Below, in pieces: positions 34,996-48,575 of a DNA stretch of 64,000 nt. Every line of letters starts with the position of its first letter. Position 1 is the stretch's first letter. A program made the translations under genes and the position numbers. Below the pieces are notes generated by a model. It saw nothing but the letters and a program-made list of their open reading frames with translations, was not told where the DNA came from and did no database searches. This stretch comes from [Phialemoniopsis] sp. UDSM-2020 (taxonomy: Eukaryota; Ascomycota; Sordariomycetes; Thyridiales; Thyridiaceae), in NCBI GenBank assembly GCA_018873225.1, contig JAEILZ010000004.1:1178001-1242000 (forward strand). Reading direction: 5' to 3'.

Positions 34996-37229
34996 CTACT
35001 TCTCAACCCCAGAAGCCATAGCAGCCCCAGTAGCCGCCCCAGTCGTCTTGGGCGCCGGCGCCACGGCCGCAGCCTCGGTCCCGGTGGTATTCGGCACCTC
35101 GGCGCCGCGGACGCTCTCCTCGTCCCGGTCGGCAAACAGCTTGCCCTCGGGCAACTCGTTGAGCTCGTCCTCCTCGTTGTCCATCTTGCGGAAGTGCAGC
35201 CAAAAGATGCAGCCCGTGACAAACGCGAGCACGGCCATGGACCCATAGTTCCAGATGAGCAAGGGGTCCTCGGACAACGACACAAACGCCTCGGCGAGGG
35301 CCGACGACAGCGCGTTCTGGCACAGCATGACGGCCTGGACGATGGACCGCATGTTCTTGGGCGCTTTACTGTAGGCGTACTCGAACGACGTGATGATGGT
35401 CAGGATCTCGGCGACGGCGATGAGCACGTACGACCCGGTCTGCGCCCAGACGTTGATGCTCACGTTGGCGCAGCGCTCGCCGCTGGGCAGCTTGCCCGAG
35501 GCGTGGGAGCCGCACTCGGAGTCCTGGTAGATGTAGTACTGGACGACGGCGGCCCAGGTCATGGCGAAGGCGCCCATGATGAAGCCGGACGCGATGCGGC
35601 GGATGGGCGTGAAGCGGACCTTCATCCTGCGCAGGGCCGGGTAGAGGAGAAAGTCGCAGATGGGGATGAAGATGATGAGCGCGATGGGGTCCAGGTTGGT
35701 AAAGATGTCGTTGGGCAGCCCGTTGAGCTTCATGACGGCGGCCTGCGAGATGAGGTTGTTGTTGATCTGGCCGTAGGTGAGCCAGAAGATGGGCAGGTAG
35801 AAGAAGACTGCGCAAGCGTGGAAACCACGGCGGCTACACGGTATCATTATTAGCTGATTGTGGCCGAGCCATCCGACAGATGCATGATTACTTACAGTTC
35901 GTCAACCCAAGCGTCGTCAAAGGTCATCCACTTGGGCTTGGTGCCGGGCGCAAACCTAGACGGCTTGACATCCTCCCAGAAGGTGCCATCGCGCAGGTGC
36001 TTAAAGGTGCGGACGGGGTTGAGATGCCAGCGGCCCTTGTTGGCAAGTCCAAAAGTCAACATGGCCTTGTCGATGGCCGAGCCGGTGGGAGGGCGGCGGG
36101 TGTACCTCTTCCGAGCCCACAACATGACGAAGGGGCATATGGCGAGCATGCAGGTGGGGAGGATGAAGGCGAGATAGAAGCCCTTGTACTTCTCGGCGTA
36201 AACCATGGTCAGCTGACCGACGAGGGCGCCGACGTTGGTGAAGAGGTAGAACCAGTTGTAGACACGGTTGACGGTGATGGCCGGGTCGACAATGACACGC
36301 TCGCCCGACTTGAGAGTTCGGACCTTCATGTGCTCGATCTTGAGCTGCTCGATGACCAGCGGGTTGATATTGGGCTTGAAGCCACCCGTGCCGAAACCGA
36401 TAACCAGGATAGCAATAATGAGGGCTGCCAGACTGTTGTTGGGCTTGGTGATGACCGGGGGAATGGACGAGATGATGAGGATGATGTGGCCGATGATGTC
36501 TATGGCCAGAGCTACGCAGATGGTCTTGAAGCGGCCCCAGTACGTATCCGCAATGTAAGCGCCCAATAGCGGATTGAGATATTGCCAGAACTGTCGCGTT
36601 TGTGAGCCTCTGCCCGGTATCATAATGCTGCTCCTCTGTGTGATTGTACTTACTTGGTTGAAAGTCGTCAGACCAGTTCCTGCACGCTGTCCCATGCCTA
36701 GGGCACCAGATTGACCATCTGGGCCACCGGCGCCGGTGTTGGATCCCTCAGGGAGCGGCCATTGGATATAATTTTGATCTAAGAGAAGACATCATGAGAT
36801 TTTATTCAGACTCTTGAAGATATAAACCCTCTCACTTACACTAGAAACAATGTGTCAGCCATAATCGAGCGTGGGTATCATGAAAGGAAGAGTAAGACCA
36901 ATTTGGAGCCAGCTCTCGGGACGGAAACATACCACAATGATCGTACCATAGTACGAGAAGCGTTCGCAAAGCTCAATGAAAGCAATCGTAAACACCTTGA
37001 GCGGGATGTGATCGGCCACACGGCGCAAGGTGTGCATCTCCTCCTCGGTCGGGAAGTCCTCGAGGAAGACGCCCTTCTCGGCCTGCCTCTCGAGGATGGT
37101 GGCCGCCAGATCCTGCTCAGCCTGCTGGATCTCGTTGTCGTCCGCGGCATGGTGCTCTTTTTTTGTCTCCTCCTGGCGGTTCTCAGCCGTAGCCGGGCGG
37201 ACTTCGTCCCTAGCCGCGTCTGTAGCCAT
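34996..37229 (-). CDS. PTR2: Proton-coupled di/tripeptide transporter PTR2
   Basis: POT/PTR family member of the major facilitator superfamily that imports di- and tripeptides with protons at the plasma membrane. Coding exons 37229-36933, 36840 alone, 36778-36654, 36590-35896 and 35833-34996 give 651 residues. The signature IELCERFSYYG (ExxERFxYYG) lies in the first membrane helix, and the second POT motif appears as YNWFYLFTNVGALVGQL. The model needs a single-base exon (T at 36840) between two canonical introns to keep the frame through TIIV-Y-QNYIQW, which has the spacing expected for this family. Twelve membrane segments are likely. The N-terminal 60 residues and the Ala/Thr-rich tail are cytosolic. 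In yeast the PTR2 gene is controlled by peptides through Ubr1/Cup9. Confidence 0.92.
36840..36840 (-). other. PTR2: Apparent 1-nt exon in PTR2
   Basis: On the minus strand the sequence reads ...gctgacacattgtttctag, then T, then gtaagtgag.... Both flanking introns (36932-36841, 92 nt; 36839-36779, 61 nt) have GT..AG ends, and the first has a perfect GCTGAC branch site. Including the T gives a tyrosine codon (T + AT) and keeps the frame. Confidence 0.65.
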
Positions 37230-39772
37230 GTTGGATCAGATCCTTCACTCGAAAGCGTATAAGTCAGAGACGGAGATGTAGAATCACAACACCGCAGGCG
37301 CTGACTCTGCGCTTGACTTCAATGGCAAAATGAGGGCAAAAGTAGGTAGAAGAAGAATAAGAGAAAAGAAAATCACAGGGCAGGGCTGCGATTATGCAAT
37401 GTACATATGCAAAATGTGCAGATCCAGGCGGGCTGGCTGGGGTATGTGCGCAGTTACAACAGCCCGCTCGAATAAGGCGTCAAAGCTTACACTCGTATCA
37501 TCATAAAAATTGGAGAACAGACGCCAATGGACAAAGTGTGAGCCATACGGCGAGAGCTTTCTCCAAATCAAGCAGGGCGGATGCATACAGATTGACCTCC
37601 ATCTCCACGGGGGATGTTGGTGGGTAAGACAGCCCATGCCAAGTTCGGCAGGTCGTTTAGCAGAACATCAAGTCGTTCGGTGAGCCAAGAGAGACACCCG
37701 CTGGGGGGATATACGATTCAGGGTAGCAATAGTGGAGAACAAGAGAGCGAGAAAGCAACATGAGAACGTGTGCGAGTGGCACGCAGAGAGGTTAGATCAG
37801 GGACTGATCACAGAATATTGCGGCTAATAACGGTTACACGCCAGCAGATCGCACTGATCATTTCCACAAACCTGTTGGCCAGTTCAGTGCCAGATCGAGT
37901 AGGTATTCCGTAGGCGCATCTGCCTCTCCCTCTGCCTTGTCATACCTACTCACTGAGCTGTCTCGAAGAGAGAGTAGAATACAAGCTTGAGGCTCTGAAA
38001 GCTATTTTGTTTCTAGAAGCAAGACGGGCCGATGACAGCGGGTCGTCGGTCTTTGCTCCTGACTTGGTATCGCTGTCCCAATTTTTGTCCACGTCCGGGA
38101 ATACCATTCAAGAGTGGACTTTGACACAAGGTCACAGGGCGCCAGAGGTAAGCAGTTAAGACCAATCTCGGCTTCAGCACTCGTTTGGGTAGGTTTGGTA
38201 AGCAAAACAGAGCAGATCGATCGGAAGGGCTGCCGATGGCCTTGGCGGAAACACTGCGGAAGCATGCCACAGGGCGTACTCGTCAATCAAGACCGTCAAT
38301 ATCCGGGAAACCCTATGGGATGTCTTCAGTGGCGAAGCACTCTGTCTTGCAAGCCGAAGACGATTATATGATAGCTCTGTACAGTCGCTAACAAGGCTCA
38401 AAGATTCGAAACTGTGACGTTAGGAATCCAGGAGGGAGCGCAAGAGAGGCTCAACTTTAGCTCCGGGGCTAACCTTGGAGGCAATGATACTGACACGGGT
38501 GGCGCCCATGGCCAGTTTAGTGCACCCGCCCGCCATAGTGCTAATGCTAACAATGACAGGCTCCACCGCTTGCTCGACAAACATCTATTTTGCTGTCGAA
38601 AGATAAAATACCGTCAAATACACACTTAAGGTTGATTGAAGCCTATCTGCATCGCAATTGTAGTTGTCATACTCAGATGCATCATCTCGGGACGCCCCTG
38701 GTCTCCCAAGCCTCCAAGACAAGCTTGTTTTCCTCTCGCGGCGCTGGGCCAAGCCATTCATCATCGCCTGCCACGCCTGGGCAAGCTCGGGGACCCACAG
38801 CAACCCCGGAGTTTAATTCCACCTCAACGGGGGGGCGGGCTTTGGGTAGGAACTAGTTAACTAAAACAAACATTCTCGCCTTCACTGCTAGTTTTTTCTT
38901 CTGTGCCTCTTTGACACATACTTATACTTACACCTGCCCGTCCGGGCTAGTCTTCTCGAAAGTGAAAAGTTTCAAGCCCCCCTGGGATGTAAGCGACAGC
39001 CCACTGTATCGGACTCTGGAGAGCCATGTGCTCGGTATTGCGGCCTGCCAAATGGCATGGCATGAACTGATAAATGACTGTCGGACGGACTAACTTCGAG
39101 TCGGAGTAAATGCAGAGCTGACGGACTTGCAAGGCTGTCCTGTCCACTGTCACATCACGCGCACGAGCTGTGCCGCTGTGAGACTGACTGCAGCGTGACA
39201 TTTGTGCCGAACACCGAAGGGCTTGGCACGCGCGCCCTGGGGTATCCACTGGGCTATCAAGGCATCTCTCGCGTCCACCTCTTCATGTGAAAATCTCACC
39301 CATCGCTTGATCAAATGCCCGCCATAGAAGGCTCGATGGCATTGCTCTCCTCTGACTTTATAGCTCCATGAATCTTGTCTCTGTGGTGAAATTGGACCTA
39401 AGAGATGAAGTGAACCATGGGTACATGATTATGCTACGCCTCCGAGCTCATCCTTCCTCCAGAGTCATAGTCAAGAGGCCGCCTCGCGAACCCCGGCCTC
39501 CGGCCTTGGCCTCATATAAGTTCAAGTCGAATGGCTTCGATGCATCAACATTATTCCGTGGCGATTTGAGCCTTACATTTTGAGCATTTCCAATTGACTT
39601 CACGCTGTTACCGGCCTAGCTGCCCTGATATGCTTGGCCTGCCGGGAGCTTCACGCTCTTGGTCCATGTCCAATTCCGACTCCGAAGCCAACCCCAGCGC
39701 CGTCTCCGAAGATAAACCAGGAGACCAAGACGAGAACCATGATGTAGATGTGCAAATCCTCACGAACCGGTA
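37230..39772. other. Divergent region upstream of PTR2
   Basis: 2.5 kb with the PTR2 promoter and the upstream region of the small ORF at 39773. A 35-codon frame beginning with ATG at 39666 ends in TAATG overlapping that ORF start. No other gene, RNA or repeat recognised. Confidence 0.4.
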
Positions 39773-40279
39773 ATGGAGAATCAGAAGCCCGGTCCACCCA
39801 CAACAAGGGACACGAATTTGTCCAGCGAGTCTGATGGAGCGGCGGGCCGCTCCAGAGAGGTATACAAGATGCAAACTCCCATTACCTACAAAGAACCGGC
39901 ATTCCCGGGCGGCGAACCAGATCCGTATGGCACCGGAGAGCCCGCCGTCCCATCACGCAATAGGGACAGGACTTACTCACCCCGGCGCCGCTCGAGGAGC
40001 CCAGGCCGGGTGAATTTCAGGACCTCCAAGATACCCCTCCCCGCAAGCAAAAAGACCGGCCGTGAGGCGTCGTCGGCGGCTTCAAACACCTCGTGGAGCA
40101 CTTATGGCGGTACCGCGTCGTCGGCTAGTACTGGCTATGCCGACCACCGGATGACTTTTCGCTCTGGCGCGGAGTATAGAGATTATAGAGCTGATGTACA
40201 TGTTTCCCGAGTAGATGGCGCCAGACGCCCAAATATACCAGAGCACAATAGAGGCGCTCTCGACAGATTTTGGGTCTAA
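39773..40279 (+). CDS. Hypothetical protein, 168 residues
   Basis: No family recognised. A hydrophilic, basic, serine-rich protein without membrane segments; RTYSPRRRSRSPGRVNFR is an RS-like basic stretch, and the C-terminus PEHNRGALDRFWV looks well formed. Codon choice is gene-like (frequent C or G in third positions between about 39880 and 40140). The start is uncertain. The ATG overlaps the stop of a preceding 35-codon frame (39666-39773), and removing 39770-39807 would fuse the two in frame, but a 38-nt intron without a branch site is unlikely. It could be a real small gene, or a C-terminal exon of a gene whose 5' part I cannot place. Confidence 0.4.
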   Translation: MENQKPGPPTTRDTNLSSESDGAAGRSREVYKMQTPITYKEPAFPGGEPDPYGTGEPAVPSRNRDRTYSPRRRSRSPGRVNFRTSKIPLPASKKTGREASSAASNTSWSTYGGTASSASTGYADHRMTFRSGAEYRDYRADVHVSRVDGARRPNIPEHNRGALDRFWV

Positions 40280-40603
40280 TTATGATGTATAACCTTCCTC
40301 CGTGGCCCAGGTGCAACAGACCCAGCAGTCTCTCTCTAGTCCAGATCTGCTCTTTTAATCCCTAGGGCCTCTACTACTGAGGTCATACACAGAACAAAAA
40401 ATCCCCCCCTTTTGGAAAAGCACCGCTTTGTTACCCTTATAGCAAAAATATCCCAGCCCTATCCGTCAAAAACGCCGTCGTGATCAAGAAGCCACCGCAA
40501 TTCTAGTCTTACCAATATCCCATACAAGAAGACTATTCAGCACAGTCCTGCCACGTAATTTCACAGTGTCACAGCCTGTTTGGGGCCCAGTGATTATCCG
40601 CAC
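40280..40603. other. Convergent spacer
   Basis: 324 bp between the small ORF and the 3' end of IES1. Nothing seen beyond likely 3' UTR sequence. Confidence 0.45.
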
Positions 40604-42763
40604 CTACTCAGTGTCGGACCCGTCGCCCATGCCGAGCAATGTCTTGTCCACATCGTCAAGATCGTCCGCATCCTCATCTTCACCATCCTTCTCGCCCTCC
40701 CTATCGCTGGCCATGCCTAGCAACCCTTTGTCTACGTCGTCGAGGATCTCCGTCTCGTCCTCGGCCTCGATCTCGACGAACTGGGCGCTCTTCTTCTTCT
40801 TGAAGCTGCGGCCGTGCCGGCCGCCTCCGCCACTGTTGGCGCGGGCGCCGCCCCACGGCCGCTTCGGCTTGGGAATCTCGACCTGCGACAACTCCATGTC
40901 GAAGTCCTCCTCCTCGGTCTCGTTAGGGTCCCTGGCGGGCCGCGGCGGTCTCGGCCTCTTGATAGCCGGGACAACGCCCAGGTCGGACCCTTCCCACCGC
41001 TTGAGACGGCGGTTGAGGCGACGGATTGAGGCGGCGTAGGTGCTGACCTCCTCGCCAAAGTCGTCCTCCTCGGTCGTCAGCAGGCAAAGCCCGCCGTAGC
41101 CACGGTCGCGGAATGGACTGCCTGTATCGGCAGCACGTGCGGCTCCTATGCCCATGAGCAAGCGCTGATTGTTCCAGACCATGCTTTCCTCGCCTTCACT
41201 GTCCTCGAAAGGATCCTCCAGCTCCTGTAGCCGGTTGTACGCCCGAATGATGGCACCCTCGGCGCGTCGGGACTTTCGAGCCTGGTGGTGCTTCTTGCGG
41301 ACACCTCTGTCGAGAATGTACTCTACACGTTGGTTCCGGTTTTCCTCCACGGCGATCTGGTGCGCCGTCGGTGGCCTTGGCTTGCGGCTTGGGACATTAC
41401 CCGAAGGCGTTGGGCCAGGTGACGAGCCGTCAAACGTGTGATGGTACTTGAGAGGCCCACTCCTCCTGCTCGAACCGCCAAGGGTTCTAGCCAGGGCTCG
41501 GGGAGGTGGCGTCGAGCGCGTGCTGTCGATATCGCTCTCGTGCTTGGAAGGACGGATACGTGGGAGGATGGCAGAGCCGGGACCCTCCTCGCCAACGCCA
41601 GAAGTGCGAGGTGCGCGAGAACCCCTCTTAGTTTGGCTGTCATTGACGTACTGCTGGTCGGCGGCGATGATCTTTGCACGCATCTTCTGCTTTTCGTATC
41701 CAAAAGTGACCTCTTCTTGTGGGTCGACATTCTCCTTGGCTTCCTCGTCAGCGTCCATCTCGACCAACTCAGGAACACCTTGGTTGGCGACATCTACGCC
41801 ATAGTCGACACCGGCGCCGAAGGGGTTTTCCTCGCAGCCCTCTTCCGTGAAGTCTGACTCAAGATAGAACCACATCACCCACAGGAAGGCGGCGGCGCGA
41901 GAGTGGCTGGTATAGTTGGTCTTCATGATCAGATCGTGGAACTCGCGACCGGGCGGAAAGTGCAGCTCGGCAATCTTAGCGGCCGCCTGGCAGATGACGA
42001 AGAGCATGTTGACGGGGTTGGTCCTGGGGACGTTGAGGTTTTTGATCTTGTCGAGAGAATTGGGCTCTGAACGATCTTCAGCACCGCCCTTGAGGATGGA
42101 TTTTAGTCGCGGGGCGTCCTGCAGTTGTTTGTAGGCATGTGCGTCCTGGTGTGCTTGGAGGGAAGGGATGGCGTGGTAGGTTCGGAGTTGCGCTCGCATC
42201 TCGGGGAAGACTGCAGCCATTACATTAGCTCGAGTTCAAAAGAGAAAGAGAATCTGCTTTCGTGATGGGTACTCACAATTGAGGGTGGTGTTCATGCGTC
42301 CGATGTTGACCAGCAGGCAGACCATGGCCATGCCCTTTGCGGCATCGCGATCACTAAGCAGCTTGTCGCGCAGGACTTTGCTGGTCTTGCTACTCCTGGA
42401 CATGGTGTCGATGTAGAGGTCGGCGAAGCACTGCTTCTCCATTGAGTCGTCGTAGCTGTTGGTGAAGACCTTCTTGTCGTTATCAAAGACGGCCTTGAGA
42501 AAGTCGAACTGGATGTCCTTTCGCCAGAGGGGCTCGCCGTCCTCCTTCTTCAGGTGCCTGATCTTGCCAATCATGGAGCCTTGGGCAAGAGATTCACGGC
42601 CACCCTTACCTCGGCCGCGCGGCTGCTTTTCGGAAGGCTCTGGGGTGGCGTCCATCATCTTGATGTCTTCGTCTTCGGTAACGTTGGTCATGAAAGACTT
42701 GCCCGGGTCGGCAGGAGAGCTTGGAGGCGACATGGCCGCCGCCGAGCTCGGTGTCGCAGCCAT
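40604..42763 (-). CDS. IES1: INO80 chromatin-remodelling complex subunit IES1
   Basis: Subunit of the INO80 remodeller, specific to fungi and acting in the nucleus. Exons 42763-42277 and 42210-40604 (66-nt intron) give 697 residues. The conserved block near the N-terminus contains FLKAVFDNDKKVFTN, CFADLYIDTM, KGMAMVCLLVNIGRMNTTLN and, across the splice, FFPEMRAQLRTYHAIPSLQ, the strongest part of the family. It continues with FVICQAAAKIAELHFPPGREF and SRAAAFLWVMWFYLE. The rest is basic and acidic low complexity, ending in two copies of the short acidic motif LDDVDKxLLGM. The open frame extends 60 nt upstream without an ATG, so the start at 42763 is chosen. INO80 regulates nucleosome position and H2A.Z exchange. 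Intact. Confidence 0.88.
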
Positions 42764-43661
42764 GGCGAATGATGACTGGGTTGAAGGGGATACGATGATG
42801 GGTAGTGAGTCGATGGCAGGCAAGTGATCGTTGGGTCTTTGTTAAGTGGTCGGGTGGTGGTGCAGCTCCCTAAGTAGTTGAAATAGGGATTGCGGACCAC
42901 GCAATCTGTCGAATCACGCGAATCTCGAAAAGCGCGCGAGGAACCAAGGATGCCGTTGGGCGACTTTCTAAACCATTGTTGGTCGTGATGAATTGATGGG
43001 AGATGGGGGGAAGGTATAATTGGAATAGCAAAGGGGGGGAAGGCTGCGAGAAGTGCAATGGAAAGGTGGTTTCTGACAAAATTGCTACAGCCGCAGGGAA
43101 TTTGGGTGATAGAATACCTTAGGTCCGAAGCTGGCGCTGGCTCGAGCCAAGCCGCTTTTCGCGTGAGCACACACGAGATCCATCGATGTGGTTTAGAGCC
43201 TCCCAATTATAGCGACACGCCACCTATTCTAAACTCTAACCATTAACGAGCCTCCAATTATTGATAGATAATCTTTACTACGAATCCATTGTTTCACTGG
43301 ACTACAACACCGTATACTTACCCACTGAATACACACGATCTGACAATCTTTAAGACTCTGCAATCTTGGCACATACAACCTCTATTCCTTTGCCGTTCTT
43401 ATCTTGAGATTCTTATTACCTTAGTGGACCTAGGAAGACCAAGGGTCCCGTCCGACTCAACTAGAAACTAATACCTGACCTAGGCCGGTCTATTCTGCGG
43501 GGTCGCAAGGTCGGATACCAGGCCCTCGAATCGTGTGCCCGTTTTTTGCTATTATTTGACCAATTCTTCTTTGATAAGGTGAATTATCCCAATACGTACT
43601 CCTTACACATGATTGTGAGGGCACTGTTGAAAAGCCTGAACTTCATTCATATGCTGACATC
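42764..43661. other. Divergent promoter region IES1 / oxygenase
   Basis: 898 bp between divergent starts. AT-rich around 43200-43420, with no coding signal. A short ATG frame at 43651 (four codons) precedes and overlaps the oxygenase start, so it could act as a minimal upstream frame. Confidence 0.4.
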
Positions 43662-45115
43662 ATGACAATACTCGGAGCAGCCAACATGATGGCAATCCAC
43701 ACGCTTGACGAACTCACCCGTGAGGGCGGCAATGCGACCTCCGACGCCGACATCCCTGTCATTGACATCTCCGGTGATGACAACCAGGAGCAGGTGGCCC
43801 GGGAGCTCGTCGACGCCGCGGTCCGGCACGGCTTCGTGTACATCAAAAGTACCGGCAAGGACATCCCTGTCCAGGCCATTGATGATGCCTTTACCCTTGT
43901 GAGCAAGATTCACCCAATCCTTTGGTGCTCTTGCCTTTTCCGGACTCGCTAACACTTATATGAACTCGCATGTAAAAGTCCAGGAAGCTTTTCAAGGCAC
44001 CGCTAGAGGAGAAGCAGAGCTGCAATATTGAAAAGAACAATAGGGGATACTCTGGCATGCACGTCGAAACGTTAGATCCCAAGAATCAGAGAGTAGGTCT
44101 CACTTGTCTACCTATCATGGAGGTACATCTTCACTAACATTTACCTGCAGATTGGGGACCTCAAAGAGTAGGACCACTCCTTTATACGAGCAATGATTTC
44201 ATTCCATCATACTAAGAATTTGACATCAGAGCCTTCAACTTTGGCGAGTTCGCCAACGGCAAAGCCCAGCAGCCCCTCCCGCCCACCATCGCCGGCGACG
44301 AGCCCCAGATCGCCAGCTTCTTCGCCTACTGCCACAACCTGAGCCTCAAGCTCAACTCCCTCTTGGGCATCGGCCTCGGTGTACGTTTTCTCTGACCTCC
44401 CCCTCTCTCTTCAAACCCCTACCACTAACCACCATCATAGGTCAACCCCCCAACCTTCTTCCAGCAAGCCCACCTCCCCTCAAAGGGCCCCTCCGGCACC
44501 ACCCTCCGCCTCCTGCACTACCCCCCGCTCTCCGCCCTCCCGGCCCAGGACGCCAGCACCACTCCGTCCACCGCCGACGTCCGCGCCGGCGCCCACTCAG
44601 ACTACGGCTCCCTAACCCTGCTCTTCCGCCTCGCAGGCCAACCAGGTCTCGAAGTCCAACAAATCTCCCCCGCCGGCGGCGGGACACACGCCTGGGCCCC
44701 CGTCCCCGTCGTCCCCGCGGGCACAGAGTCGGACCCCTCGCCGCCCATCCTCGTCAACATCGGGGACCTGCTCTCCTACTGGACAGGAGGGCTCCTGCGC
44801 AGCACGCTGCACCGCGTCGTCTTCCCCAAACCTGAGGCGGCGGCAACAGACGACGAACAGAAGGAACAAGAAGAGCCGCGGTACTCGATCGCCTTCTTCT
44901 GCCACCCCGTCGGCACGTGCCCGCTCGAGCCCGTCCCGAGCGCCAGGGTCGAGACCTTCGCCGCCGCGCAGCGCAGGGCGGGCGCCAAGCCCGGCGAGAA
45001 GGGGAGTAACCCGTACGCCGAGAGGAGGGTCCTCACGGCCAACGAGCACCTGCAGATGAGGCTGCGGGCGAGCTACCTCGATCTATACGGCGATGAGGGC
45101 GGGCAGAAAGCCTGA
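43662..45115 (+). CDS. 2-oxoglutarate/Fe(II) dioxygenase, isopenicillin N synthase-like
   Basis: Soluble non-heme iron oxygenase of the DIOX_N/2OG-FeII_Oxy family; the substrate is unknown. Five exons, 43662-43898, 43979-44092, 44151-44167 (17 nt), 44230-44380 and 44441-45115, give 397 residues. IPVIDISGD starts the DIOX_N part, and LLHYPPL follows in the middle. The iron ligands are His225 and Asp227 (GAHSDYGSLTLLF) and His297 (STLHRVVFP); Arg320 with Ser322 (RYSIAFF) binds 2-oxoglutarate. All catalytic residues are present. An acidic loop (EAAATDDEQKEQEEP) lies between His297 and Arg320. Family members range from primary metabolism to secondary-metabolite tailoring. No biosynthetic cluster surrounds this gene, so a general role is more likely. 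Confidence 0.88.
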
Positions 45116-46444
45116 TCTGAGCTGGAGAAAGACAAAGGAGATATATCCAAGATGCAGGTTAGGAAGAAAGGGCTGTGTCTCGTTTAAATTTCGGCGGAAG
45201 GGAATATGAGTTATAATCTCAGTAGAGGAATGTCTGTTACTGGGTTTTGTTAGATACACAATGGAAATCCTTCAAGACGAGGTCGAAGCAACTGATGCAT
45301 CACATCACCCTGCTGATACCCTTGAGCTGGTTTCTTTGGCTCATTAGAATCAATGAATCCATGTTTGACACATCATCACATCACAGGCAAGTGAACACCG
45401 AGGAACCATCATTTGAAAGCAGAAGTTACTTTTTTTTGTATTGGACTTCTCGCTTCTGAACTGTTATCAACCACGGGGAAAATAGCAATGATTTGCTGTT
45501 TGTCCTTCACCCGGATGAGCCCAATCTCTGCGAAACCCGTGCACTCCCTGCCACCGGCAAACAATGCCGGGTCGGGTTGTCTCCTTGCGAGTGATATCTC
45601 TCAATATGCCATTAATCGAGAGCATGCCTTCCAAATGCAAAGCCTCCCAAGATCTGTCCCTCGCTCGCTCTCTCGCATAGAGAGTAAGAGAAAGAAAGAA
45701 AGCTTTCCCAAGTGGGGAAAGGGGGGGCGTAGAAAGCGCGCTCGTCGTCTCTGCAAATGTTCCTTTGCCCGATGCCGTCCTCGCAGTCGCAGACGATTGA
45801 TTAAATACCGGTCTATCATCTATGTTCCCACAGTCGTGGAGACGTTGTGTCGAGAAACCCATCTCGACCTCGAGAACCGAGAACCCCTTTTTGTCTATGA
45901 ATGCAACCAAACAAGAGTTGCGGCGATGCCACGATGACCCCAATGTCTATGCGAAGAGCGAAAAAAATGCCTTTTTCCGTCGGGCGCGCAGGTAAAACAG
46001 CAAACATGACCGTCGTAATGCGTCAAACCAGATCCAGGGTATCCCGAAGTTTTTAGATCCCCTCGATCATCCAGTCGTGACTGCGCGCATCAGGCGTCTG
46101 CTGCACTTTTCTGTCCACGTTCTCTGCCGTGGAACTATCCCCGAATCTTTGGTCTATGGGTATCAAGAAACCAGGGAATGCAGCAGAAACAAGAAAATGC
46201 GGTTCTATCGTGTGCCTGAAGATGCCCACAACCCGGAACCTGCCTTTCCCATCAAAGAGGCATTGTTTTTGGAGATCATGATCGCCGCCCTAACGTGCTT
46301 CCCAGGTCAGGGAGCCGAAGGCGAGTAAGTCATGGTGCCAAAAAAGCAAAATGTGTAAAAACGCGTCGAATAGCAGAAAAAAACAAGCAGAAGGTTGTGA
46401 GGAAAAGATGCCGAATGTGGTTCGAGAGGCGGCGAAGAGCCTCT
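45116..46444. other. Convergent spacer oxygenase / DED1
   Basis: 1.3 kb between two 3' ends. Short frames only. Probably includes a long DED1 3' UTR; nothing else recognised. Confidence 0.4.

Positions 46445-48575
<2,131 letters not shown>

Noticed and set aside
36779..36937. Single PTR2 intron with donor GTTTCC
   Set aside because: It keeps the frame, but the donor is poor, it adds a residue against the family spacing, and it ignores a perfect internal acceptor and donor pair.
39666..39807. 38-nt intron joining the two frames at 39.7 kb
   Set aside because: Below the usual fungal minimum, with no branch site and a weak acceptor, although the frame would be kept.
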